9,451 bases of DNA from Alphaproteobacteria bacterium (lineage in GTDB: Bacteria; Pseudomonadota; Alphaproteobacteria; Thalassobaculales; Thalassobaculaceae), in assembly GCA_028822575.1 (NCBI GenBank), contig JAPKDN010000083.1:1-9451 (forward strand). The letters run 5' to 3'. The notes under the pieces were generated by a model. It was not told the DNA's origin and searched no databases. It worked only from the letters and a program-made list of their open reading frames with translations. The translations under genes were made by a program, and so were the position numbers. Position 1 is the stretch's first letter. Every line of letters starts with the position of its first letter. Of this stretch, positions 1 through 6,188 are shown in pieces.

Positions 1-234
1 ATCCCATCTTATGTAAATTTAAACATCTGTCATATTCGTATATGTCAATGAGTATAAATTTATATTAGCATATTTATTTACATAATTTTTCTTATATAAT
101 TTATATACTATATTTTTTTTGAATTAATTCTCTCCGGCCAAGGGTTTTAAATGCGAGCTCGCCCCATTACACAAAATCTTTTTGGCGTTCGCGCGTCAGA
201 ACTTAGCAATCACCCACGAGGAGACGTCCCAATT
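1..234. other. AT-rich non-coding block and short tail; no gene seen
   Basis: By direct count only about 20 of the first 120 bases are G or C, while everything after about 135 is strongly GC-rich. The block contains a short palindrome at 93-107 (arms TATATAA and TTATATA around one base), followed by a run of eight T at 113-120. I see no convincing coding frame in it. Bases 135-234 return to GC-rich sequence and lie downstream of the minus-strand ureohydrolase. The block may be an intergenic regulatory or terminator region, or the edge of acquired DNA; the sequence does not decide between these. Confidence 0.6.
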
Positions 235-1188
235 CTATCGCCGTGCCACCACGGCCTCGGCCAAGACACAGAGAATTTCGAACATGATGGTGGCACCCAC
301 CATCGCCGTCAGACCAGAAGGGTCGAATGGCGGCGCGACTTCCACGACATCGGCGCCAATCAGATTGAGTCCCGACAGACCACGCACCAGCAATTGTCCC
401 TCCAACGAGGTGAAACCGCCGATCTCCGGGGTACCCGTACCCGGCGCAAAGGCGGGGTCCAAGGCGTCGATATCAAAGGAAAGATAGGTCGGCGCATCAC
501 CAACCACGCGCCGGGTCTCGGCCAACACGCCATCGATACCCATGGCGTGGGCCTCGTGCATCTGGATTACTGTCATCCCGCTATCGTAACTGAAAGACCA
601 TTGATCGGGATCATTGAGGCTACCTCTGATTCCAATCTGGATCGTACGCATTGGATCAAGAACGCCCTCCTCCACGGCACGAGAGAATGGTGCTCCGTGG
701 TGAAAACGCGAACCAAGGTGGCCGTCACCAGTATCGCAATGGGCATCGATATGGACCATGCCGACCGGTTGGTCTTTGCCCAGAACCCTAAGGATCGGCA
801 ACGAAATAGAATGATCACCACCAACCGTGAGCGGGACTACACCAGCGGCCTTCAATGGCTCGAAAGCCGACTGAATCTCGTCATGGGCATTCTCCAAGTG
901 AAACGGCTTTTCGACAAAGGCGTCGCCGATATCCGCGACTTGGCAAAGCGCATAGGGTTGAGCGCCGGTCGCCTGATTGGTCAACCGCATCAGGGAAGAT
1001 TGGTTGCGTACCTCGCGCGGGCCGTGTCGAGACCCCGGCCGATTGGTCACACCGCCATCAAAGGGCACGCCGATCATCGCTATATCCAAGCCATCCAGAT
1101 CCTCGGCATACGGCGCGCGCATAAAGGTCGACAGCCCAGTATAGCGAGGGCGGCCCATCTTCTCGAGGGCCTTGGCGTCCATGCCCAT
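235..1188 (-). CDS. speB: Agmatinase / guanidinobutyrase-type ureohydrolase
   Basis: A cytoplasmic Mn-dependent hydrolase that releases urea from a guanidino compound such as agmatine or 4-guanidinobutyrate, giving putrescine or a 4-aminobutyrate-type product. In the 317-residue form the family metal motifs are all present: GGDHS (His126), IDAHCDTGD (Asp148, His150, Asp152) and SFDIDALDP (Asp239, Asp241). The FHHGAPF segment near residue 163 and GTGTPE near 250 are also typical. Length is normal for the family. An in-frame ATG lies four codons upstream (base 1200) but has no ribosome site. GGAG sits 6 nt before the ATG at 1188, so I prefer 1188. It is transcribed divergently from the GNAT pseudogene. 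Family assignment is firm; agmatine versus guanidinobutyrate or guanidinopropionate is not resolvable here, so the symbol is provisional. Confidence 0.93.
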   Translation of the reverse strand: MGMDAKALEKMGRPRYTGLSTFMRAPYAEDLDGLDIAMIGVPFDGGVTNRPGSRHGPREVRNQSSLMRLTNQATGAQPYALCQVADIGDAFVEKPFHLENAHDEIQSAFEPLKAAGVVPLTVGGDHSISLPILRVLGKDQPVGMVHIDAHCDTGDGHLGSRFHHGAPFSRAVEEGVLDPMRTIQIGIRGSLNDPDQWSFSYDSGMTVIQMHEAHAMGIDGVLAETRRVVGDAPTYLSFDIDALDPAFAPGTGTPEIGGFTSLEGQLLVRGLSGLNLIGADVVEVAPPFDPSGLTAMVGATIMFEILCVLAEAVVARR

Positions 1189-1271
1189 TGGAGTCTCCAT
1201 TTTGGCGCGCGCGGGTTGATTTCCAGACTATACTGACAACATCATCGCCCCCGTACAATGCGGAGTGAAAC

Positions 1272-1767
1272 ATGGTGAAAGAGAGAACGTGCCGTGATAT
1301 CGAGATCACCAGCTGGACGCCGGGGAGCCTCGGACAAGTGGCGGCGCTTCATGGCCGCTACTATGCCAGGGAATGACTGTTCAGGCCGTATTTCGGGGCT
1401 AAGGTCGCCGATGGGGTGGCTAAGTTTATTCCGCGCCTAAATCCAAAACGCGATTGATTCTTGGCAGCGCGCCGGTGCGCGCACCTGCTTGGCTCGATCA
1501 CCATAAATGGCCCAGAAACCGAGGCCGACGAAGCCCATATAAGCTGGTTCATCACGTCGGGCGCGGCGCGCGGCGCCAGGGTCGGCAAACAGCTGATGAC
1601 AGACGCGATGGCATTCTGCGACCAAGTGGAATTTGGGTTAGTCTATCTGGATACATTCAAGGGCCGGGACGCAGCACGATATGCATGGGTTCAAACTGGT
1701 CTCTATACAACCCAATAAAACCTGGGGCATCTAGGTCACCGAGCAACGGTTAGAGCGGCGGTGCTAG
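1272..1767 (+). pseudogene. Decayed GNAT N-acetyltransferase
   Basis: Reading from ATG 1272 gives a recognisable GNAT protein broken by several lesions. The start reads ITSWTPGSLGQVAALHGRYY and then meets TGA at 1374-1376, where relatives usually have Trp after ARE. The same frame continues to a second TGA at 1455-1457, then through the core (GSITINGPE, DEAHISWFITSGAARGA, VYLDTFKGRDAARYAW) to TAA at 1716-1718. The usual C-terminal signature reappears in the next frame from 1711 (PNKTWG, then TAG at 1732, then VTEQRLERR, stop at 1765). The acetyl-CoA loop, normally RGxGxG, reads RGARVG. Two nonsense codons, a frameshift, a third nonsense codon and a P-loop substitution together make it a clear relic. 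Other genes here use TGA as stop, so TGA recoding as Trp is unlikely. Confidence 0.8.
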
Positions 1768-1781
1768 GATCCGCTCAGACC
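1748..1781. terminator. Stem-loop at the convergent ends of the GNAT relic and cupin gene
   Basis: GAGCGG at 1753-1758 pairs with CCGCTC at 1771-1776 around a 12-nt loop. The stem can be extended by GGT/ACC across a two-base internal mismatch. It sits where the plus-strand relic and the minus-strand cupin gene meet tail to tail. There is no clear T-run on either side, so an intrinsic terminator is only a possibility. Confidence 0.3.
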
Positions 1782-2206
1782 ACCAAGTTCTCGTCCGATA
1801 GAGGCTTACGCTCGGCCATGTTGAACCGACCATCATAGATTGGCCGGCCGCCGGTTGTCGGGCCTTGGTACTGGACGAAGAACATCAGCCCACCAGTCTC
1901 GGTCGACAGGTCTTCCTCGAAATGCGGATCGGCGTGGTAGACCACGGTTCCGGGGCCGATCGTACGCTCGCCGATGGTGAACTCTCCCTCCAGGACATAC
2001 CAGACCTGGGCGAAATCATGCCGATGCCGAGGATGATGGGCACCCGCCTCATAGCGTACGAAACCGGAGTTCGGCTGGGTCGGGGCGTCGGGCATGGGGT
2101 GGAAGACCATCTTCGAGCTTTGCCCCGGAAAACGCAGCGTTTCCCAGTCCATGTCATCTTGGTGGATATAGACCGGGCCGTGGTCCTTGGGCTTTCCGTC
2201 AGGCAT
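1775..2206 (-). CDS. Small single-domain cupin protein
   Basis: A 143-residue one-domain cupin, probably cytoplasmic, of unknown substrate. Cupin motif 1 is visible as G55-x5-H61-x-H63-x3-Q67-x6-G74; the usual metal-ligand Glu is Gln here. Motif 2 is represented by GPGTVVYH with His91. The core is flanked by an N-terminal segment (YIHQDDMDWETLRFPGQ) seen in stand-alone cupins linked to catabolic enzymes. The frame is open to an ATG at 2242, but GGAGG at 2212-2216 sits 5 nt before ATG 2206, which decides the start. It lies 54 nt downstream of the dehalogenase on the same strand and is probably co-transcribed with it. It could be a metal-dependent isomerase or dioxygenase-like enzyme or a ligand-binding protein; nothing in the sequence decides this. 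Confidence 0.85.
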   Translation of the reverse strand: MPDGKPKDHGPVYIHQDDMDWETLRFPGQSSKMVFHPMPDAPTQPNSGFVRYEAGAHHPRHRHDFAQVWYVLEGEFTIGERTIGPGTVVYHADPHFEEDLSTETGGLMFFVQYQGPTTGGRPIYDGRFNMAERKPLSDENLVV

Positions 2207-2211
2207 GGGAG

Positions 2212-2216
2212 CCTCC
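2212..2216 (-). promoter_or_regulatory. Ribosome binding site of the cupin gene
   Basis: On the minus strand GGAGG precedes ATG 2206 by 5 nt. This fixes the start 12 codons inside the longest open frame. Confidence 0.75.
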
Positions 2217-2260
2217 AAATTCCGCTTTTGGGTTGCTTTCACCCTATCACCGCGTTCCCG

Positions 2261-3139
2261 TCAATCAGCCAAAAATTTGGATAAAGCCGCGAGCGTATCG
2301 CCTGGGTTCTCCTCCGCGAGAAAATGCCCACTATCCACCGGACCGCCAGAGACCGGGCCGGCGCACCAGCCGCGCCACACGGCAAGGCTACCCGTTTTCT
2401 CCCGCCCTGGCCGATCGCCCCATAACGCCAGCACCGGACAGGCAATTTTCCGACCGGCATCCACGTCCGCTCGATCAATCTCCCAATCAACCGTCGCGCC
2501 GGCCCGATAATCCGCGCAGCACGCGGCGATAACCGACGGTTTGGAAAAACAGCGTCGATACTCCGCCATCGCCGCGTCGGTGAAACAATCCTTCACCCGG
2601 GTCCAGGAATGCAGGGTGTGCTGGAGATAGTCGTCCGGGTCATGCCCGATCATCCGCTCCGGCAAACCATTGCCTTGTGCCAGGAACGGCCAGTGGTAAG
2701 CACCGATGGCTTCCGACGCGACCATCCACTCCCAGGTTTCCGACGTCGGGATCATGTCCAGCACCGCGAGCTTGGAAATCCGGCCGGGATGGTCCAGCGA
2801 AAAGCGATAAGCCACCCGCCCGCCCCGGTCATGGCCGATCACCATCGCGGTATCAACGGACAATGCGTCAAGGACCTTGGCGATGTCATTGGCCATGGCG
2901 CGCTTGGAGTAGAGCAGGTTCTCGGCGTCCGGCGTTGGACCGACACTGTCACCATAACCCCGCAGGTCGGGAATGATCACCCGATACCGCTCCGCCAGCG
3001 CCGGCGCGAGCTTATGCCAGCACGCGCCGCATTGCGGATAGCCGTGCAGCAGCACCAGCGCCGGGCCATCGCCGCCAATGCGGCAGTGGATCGTCGCGTC
3101 TCCGGTATCGATGTCACGCGTTTCGAAGCCTTCGAACAA
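2261..3139 (-). CDS. Haloacetate (fluoroacetate) dehalogenase-type alpha/beta hydrolase
   Basis: A 292-residue alpha/beta hydrolase closely resembling the fluoroacetate dehalogenases, which convert haloacetates to glycolate and halide through an aspartyl ester. The oxyanion region LLHGYPQ is near residue 31. The nucleophile elbow GHDRGGR gives Asp104 with Arg105 and Arg108, matching the carboxylate-binding arginines. Acid Asp128 is in LDMIPT and the base His272 is in DSGHFLAEE. His149-Trp150, Trp179 and Tyr211 sit where the halide pocket lies in the Rhodopseudomonas enzyme (remembered alignment). Translation starts at TTG 3139, supported by AAGGAGG ending 5 nt upstream; no ATG occurs in frame until about residue 82. 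No signal peptide. It heads a probable pair with the cupin gene and is divergent from the serine hydrolase. An epoxide hydrolase or other C-Cl hydrolase is the alternative, but the pocket favours haloacetate. Confidence 0.88.
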   Translation of the reverse strand: MFEGFETRDIDTGDATIHCRIGGDGPALVLLHGYPQCGACWHKLAPALAERYRVIIPDLRGYGDSVGPTPDAENLLYSKRAMANDIAKVLDALSVDTAMVIGHDRGGRVAYRFSLDHPGRISKLAVLDMIPTSETWEWMVASEAIGAYHWPFLAQGNGLPERMIGHDPDDYLQHTLHSWTRVKDCFTDAAMAEYRRCFSKPSVIAACCADYRAGATVDWEIDRADVDAGRKIACPVLALWGDRPGREKTGSLAVWRGWCAGPVSGGPVDSGHFLAEENPGDTLAALSKFLAD

Positions 3140-3144
3140 GACGC

Positions 3145-3151
3145 CCTCCTT
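3145..3151 (-). promoter_or_regulatory. Strong ribosome binding site supporting a TTG start
   Basis: AAGGAGG on the minus strand, 5 nt before TTG 3139. It is the best Shine-Dalgarno match in the window and the main support for the rare start codon of the dehalogenase gene. Confidence 0.75.
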
Positions 3152-3281
3152 CTGTCCAAATGCAAGGCCGCCGTGCCCTGTCGTTTTGGGTTAGCGGATA
3201 ATCCGGCGCGTCGCAAACTTCGTCGCCTGTGGACGCGGACGCGGCGGCATTTTACTCTCTTCCTCTCGAGGAGACAGATCC

Positions 3282-4406
3282 ATGACCCAGTCCTATTTTC
3301 CACCCGCCGGCGCCGCCGAGTGGGAGACCGCCCAACCCACGGATACAGGCTTCGATCCCAGTGGCCTCAAAGCCGCCGTCGACTATGCGATCGCCAATGA
3401 ATCCTCGATGGATCGCGACGTGTTGCAGGCGCTGACGGAAAAACGCGCCTTCGCCGAACCGCCGCCCTGGGGCGATATCATCGGGCCGACCCGCCCGCGC
3501 GAGGACCCGCACGGGCTTATCCTGCGCGGCGGACGCATCGCGGCCCAATGGGGGCCGGTGGAACGGTGTGACATCACCTTCTCCGTCGCCAAGAGCCTGC
3601 TATCCATCTGCGCCGGCCTCCTGCACGACGACGGCGTGATCCCGGATTTCGACGCGCCGGTGCGCGACCTTGTCGATGACGGCGGCTTCGAGCGACCGCA
3701 TAATCACCAGATCACCTGGCGCCACCTTTTGCAGCAGACCAGCGAGTGGGAGGGCACATTATGGAGCAAGCCCGACGTCATCGATCGCAACCGAGACCTT
3801 AGCCTCGACCCAGCGGAAAACGACACCAAGGGCGAGGACCGCGTGCTTGGATCTCCGGGAACTTTCTGGGAGTATAATGACGTCCGGGTGAACCGGCTTT
3901 CGCTGGCGCTGATGCGAGCCGCCAAACGGCCCCTGCCCGAGCTGTTCCGTGAGCGGATTATGGAGCCGATCGGCGCCTCCAACGACTGGGAGTGGCACGG
4001 CTACGAGAATTCTTGGATTGAGATGGACGGCAAGCGGATGCAGTCGGTATCCGGCGGCTCCCACTGGGGCGGTGGGGTTTTCATTAACTCCTTCGATCAG
4101 GCGCGGATCGGGTTGTTGATGCAGCGTGGCGGCGTCTGGGCCGGCAAGCGGTTGTTGTCCGAGGATTACATGCGCCAAGCCGTGGCGCCCTGCGACGTTT
4201 ACCAGGATTATGGCTTCATGTGGTGGCTCAACAAGTCGGGACAACGCTTGCCGCGTGCCGGAACCGACGGCTTCTGCGCGGTGGGTTTCGGCTCCAACAT
4301 CATTTGGGTGGAACCGGAACTGGATCTCGTCGCGGTGGTTCGCTGGATCGAGCGCGAGACCTTCGACGGGTTTTGCGGATCGGTAATGGCCGCGCTACGG
4401 GACTAG
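3282..4406 (+). CDS. Serine hydrolase of the beta-lactamase / esterase (class C-like) family
   Basis: A 374-residue protein with the penicillin-recognising serine hydrolase fold. The SxxK motif is S101-V-A-K104 (context TFSVAKSLLS), carrying the acyl-enzyme Ser and the Lys base. The second motif is Y198-N-D. HWGGGVF at 261-267 and GFGSNIIWVEPELDLVAVV in the last 40 residues follow the usual family layout. There is no N-terminal signal peptide or membrane anchor, so a cytoplasmic esterase, amidase or lactone hydrolase is more likely than a secreted beta-lactamase. GAGGAG at 3268-3273 precedes the ATG by 8 nt. It is divergent from the dehalogenase across about 140 nt and ends 16 nt from the tail of the convergent dioxygenase gene. 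The substrate cannot be told from sequence. Confidence 0.88.
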   Translation: MTQSYFPPAGAAEWETAQPTDTGFDPSGLKAAVDYAIANESSMDRDVLQALTEKRAFAEPPPWGDIIGPTRPREDPHGLILRGGRIAAQWGPVERCDITFSVAKSLLSICAGLLHDDGVIPDFDAPVRDLVDDGGFERPHNHQITWRHLLQQTSEWEGTLWSKPDVIDRNRDLSLDPAENDTKGEDRVLGSPGTFWEYNDVRVNRLSLALMRAAKRPLPELFRERIMEPIGASNDWEWHGYENSWIEMDGKRMQSVSGGSHWGGGVFINSFDQARIGLLMQRGGVWAGKRLLSEDYMRQAVAPCDVYQDYGFMWWLNKSGQRLPRAGTDGFCAVGFGSNIIWVEPELDLVAVVRWIERETFDGFCGSVMAALRD

Positions 4407-4422
4407 GTTCCAGGACGCCTCT

Positions 4423-5289
4423 TTACGCCATCGGACGAGGCTGAGAGCCGCCCTTGATCTGAGTGCGTTGCATAAGCCGGCGAGCCGAGGCATCGAATGG
4501 CTCCCGGCGATGCATGGTGGCCCTGTTGTCCCACATCAGGAGATCACCAACCCGCCATTGGTGGGTATAGGTGTACTCCGTCAACGTCGCGAACTCCCAA
4601 AGCGCGTCCAGCAGGTCCTCCGATTCCTGACGCTCCAACCCCATGATATAGGCATTGCGACGGCGCCCCAGATACAGGACGGGCCGCCCGGTGCGAGGAT
4701 GCCCGCAGACCACGGGGTGCGGCTGACCTTCACAGGTCATCGGGTCGCTATCCTCGCGCACGCCCTGACGCAAAAAGCCGCCGGAATTGAAGGTGCCATC
4801 GTGCTTGATGGAAAGGCCGGCAACCTTCTCTCTAAGCTCCGCCGGCAACTCGTCATGGGCGGCCGCCATGCTGCACAGCGATGTATCACCGCCGGACGGT
4901 GGAACCTCGAGCGCGTAGAGCATTGAAATGTCCGGCGGGTTTTGCAGATACGACATGTCGGTATGCCATACCGCCTCTCCCGCTCCGAGACTGCCGATCT
5001 CCTTGCCATCATCACCTTTAATGTTGGAAACGATATAGATCTCCGGATACCCGGGAACCGCTGTCTTGCCGTTCTCCATGATCGGCGCGTGATCCAGCCC
5101 ACCAAAACGCTTGCTGAAGGCCACCAGATCATCGGGCGACAAATTCTGGCCCCGGAACAGCAGTCCGTGATGATTGTCGAACGCGCGGGCGACTTCGCCA
5201 AAAGTCGCGTCATCGATGTTGGAGAGATCCACACCCCGAATCTCCGCGCCAACACTGGAAGAAAGGGGCTCGAATTGCAGACCGGTCAT
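4423..5289 (-). CDS. TauD/TfdA-type Fe(II)/2-oxoglutarate dioxygenase
   Basis: A 288-residue oxygenase that couples 2-oxoglutarate decarboxylation to hydroxylation of a small acid. The full family signature is present: His109-x-Asp111 (WHTDMSY), Thr136 (GGDTS) 25 residues later, distal His260 (TMHRREPF) and Arg271 11 residues after it. Arg275 matches the second arginine that holds the sulfonate or carboxylate of the substrate in TauD-like enzymes. The N-terminal FEPLSSSVGAEIRGVDLS is the standard family opening. An upstream in-frame ATG at 5307 lacks a ribosome site, while AAGGAG lies 9 nt before ATG 5289, so I chose 5289. It is a single gene convergent with the serine hydrolase, with a possible operator upstream. 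The substrate is unknown; taurine, an alkyl sulfate, an aryloxyacid or an amino acid derivative are all possible. Confidence 0.92.
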   Translation of the reverse strand: MTGLQFEPLSSSVGAEIRGVDLSNIDDATFGEVARAFDNHHGLLFRGQNLSPDDLVAFSKRFGGLDHAPIMENGKTAVPGYPEIYIVSNIKGDDGKEIGSLGAGEAVWHTDMSYLQNPPDISMLYALEVPPSGGDTSLCSMAAAHDELPAELREKVAGLSIKHDGTFNSGGFLRQGVREDSDPMTCEGQPHPVVCGHPRTGRPVLYLGRRRNAYIMGLERQESEDLLDALWEFATLTEYTYTHQWRVGDLLMWDNRATMHRREPFDASARRLMQRTQIKGGSQPRPMA

Positions 5290-5298
5290 GGTGGGATG

Positions 5299-5304
5299 CT
5301 CCTT
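5299..5304 (-). promoter_or_regulatory. Ribosome binding site of the dioxygenase gene
   Basis: AAGGAG on the minus strand lies 9 nt before ATG 5289. It overlaps the codons after the alternative ATG at 5307, which argues against that upstream start. Confidence 0.6.
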
Positions 5305-5401
5305 CATCGTCCGGCTTCATCGCGGCGATTGTGGCCTTTCTCACCACGCGAAACAATCCCGAGGATTCGGAACTGAAACTTACGATGATCACCCCCCAAA
5401 T

Positions 5402-5430
5402 CCGCTATCGAGTGAACCTCACTCAGTCAA
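5402..5430 (-). promoter_or_regulatory. Candidate promoter with a perfect inverted-repeat operator
   Basis: On the minus strand TTGACT (5425-5430) could serve as a -35 box for the dioxygenase gene. The following 17 bases include a perfect inverted repeat, GAGTGA-3 nt-TCACTC (5410-5424), where a repressor would bind. The -10 position (TAGCGG) matches the consensus poorly, so the promoter call is weak, while the repeat itself is exact. A 10-nt palindrome CAATTAATTG lies next to it at 5428-5437. Confidence 0.4.
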
Positions 5431-5443
5431 TTAATTGGAAATC

Positions 5444-5459
5444 TGGCCCGCTTCTTGCA
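5444..5459 (+). promoter_or_regulatory. Sigma-54-like -24/-12 promoter element
   Basis: TGGCCCGCTTCTTGCA matches the sigma-54 consensus TGGCACRNNNNTTGCW at every defined base except one (A to C). The diagnostic GG and GC dinucleotides have the required 10-nt spacing. It points right, towards the short ORF at 5501-5638. No activator binding site was identified. A chance match is possible, since only one element was found. Confidence 0.45.
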
Positions 5460-5500
5460 CGGGATACTCCCAATGGGAACTCCGGCTTACGGAAACGGTG

Positions 5501-5638
5501 ATGGATGCATCAAAGGTGCGGAAAAGGATTGGTGTCATGCGACTGATCGGATCGAAGCTTCGTGGGATCGTTCGACGTCTTTCTGGGGCGTATCGGCCCG
5601 AGAAACACTACATGTGCGGCCCCAAAGTCGAACTCTAG
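5501..5638 (+). CDS. Possible short ORF downstream of the sigma-54-like element
   Basis: An open frame of 46 codons from ATG 5501. A better start may be ATG 5537, with AAGGA 8 nt upstream, giving 33 residues that begin MRLIGSKLRG and end GPKVEL. The product is basic, with no recognised domain, signal or membrane helix. Its TAG stop shares the palindrome CTAG with the stop of the convergent membrane-protein gene. It starts roughly 65 nt after the expected start site of the sigma-54-like promoter, an arrangement fitting a real small gene or the remnant of a larger one. I do not recognise it, and the coding evidence is thin. Confidence 0.3.
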   Translation: MDASKVRKRIGVMRLIGSKLRGIVRRLSGAYRPEKHYMCGPKVEL

Positions 5639-5916
5639 GGCGACCGTGTCTCGTTTTCGTAGGGACGCCGTCGAAACCACCGTTTCGGAGTCGCACAATA
5701 AACCTGATCCAGGCGCGGCTCTAGCCAAGCGAAGCCGATCGCGAGCACACCGCCAATGACCATGGTGACACCATACCAGGACACCCGATCGGGATTGTTC
5801 AATCCCTCGGCGCCTTCGAGGCCGGTGAGGGTCAAATAACCTATCGCGAGGAAAAACACCCCCATCACGGTGCCGCCAATTCTCAAGACCAAATGGTCCG
5901 TGCGGGGGAATTTCAT
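5635..5916 (-). CDS. Small two-helix membrane protein, unknown function
   Basis: A 93-residue hypothetical protein. Two hydrophobic segments are clear: residues about 13-33 (IGGTVMGVFFLAIGYLTLTG) and about 45-65 (VSWYGVTMVIGGVLAIGFAW), joined by a short acidic, Asn-containing loop. The C-terminal tail of about 28 residues is rich in Arg and Lys (CATPKRWFRRRP), so by the positive-inside rule both termini probably face the cytoplasm. GGAG lies 9 nt before the ATG. It is transcribed alone, divergently from the MDR operon and tail to tail with the short ORF. I do not recognise a family; the open frame, helix pattern and ribosome site support a real gene. Confidence 0.65.
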   Translation of the reverse strand: MKFPRTDHLVLRIGGTVMGVFFLAIGYLTLTGLEGAEGLNNPDRVSWYGVTMVIGGVLAIGFAWLEPRLDQVYCATPKRWFRRRPYENETRSP

Positions 5917-6188
5917 TTTCCATCACTCCGAGAAGACGACCCCATTATAGAGCAATCCACCACTTATCCCAACCATCGCCAAATTTGCGGCACGGATACG
6001 CTTGGCGAGGATTGAGCCCTAAAGCCTTGCCCCTTACCAGGCCCGTCTAACCTCACGCTTTCTTGCAACACGAGAACGGGGCTCGGACCAAGCTTTAGGC
6101 ATCGACGAAATATGCTGGTGTTTGTGATATCGATACCGAGACTGCCGCTCGATCGGAACAAACGCCCACCCAAGGAGTGCCCGAGGGA
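5917..6188. promoter_or_regulatory. Divergent intergenic region upstream of the four-gene operon
   Basis: About 270 bases with no credible gene on either strand. It must hold the promoters of the membrane-protein gene (left) and of the MDR-PTPS-GT-methyltransferase operon (right). I found no convincing -35/-10 pair, sigma-54 element or riboswitch-like fold. An 8-nt palindrome TATCGATA at about 6128-6135 is the only neat symmetry. AAGGAG at 6172-6177 is the probable ribosome site of the operon's first gene. Confidence 0.5.

Noticed and set aside
93..120. AT palindrome plus T-run as an intrinsic terminator
   Set aside because: The stem has no G-C pairs and would be unstable; in such AT-rich sequence this symmetry is expected by chance.
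151..1236. Long plus-strand open frame opposite the ureohydrolase gene
   Set aside because: The minus-strand product has full ureohydrolase motifs; the plus-strand translation has no domain and is a GC-rich antisense shadow.
1374..1457. TGA read as tryptophan or selenocysteine in the GNAT region
   Set aside because: Several intact genes in the window end in TGA, no selenocysteine insertion element is evident, and the same gene also has a frameshift and a TAG.
3174..3202. GATAAT as a -10 box for the serine hydrolase gene
   Set aside because: It matches 5 of 6 bases to TATAAT, but no -35-like hexamer lies at 16-18 nt upstream and there is no extended -10.
3229..3248. GGACGC tandem copies before the serine hydrolase gene
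   Set aside because: Only two short copies in GC-rich DNA; no repeat family or regulatory meaning can be supported.
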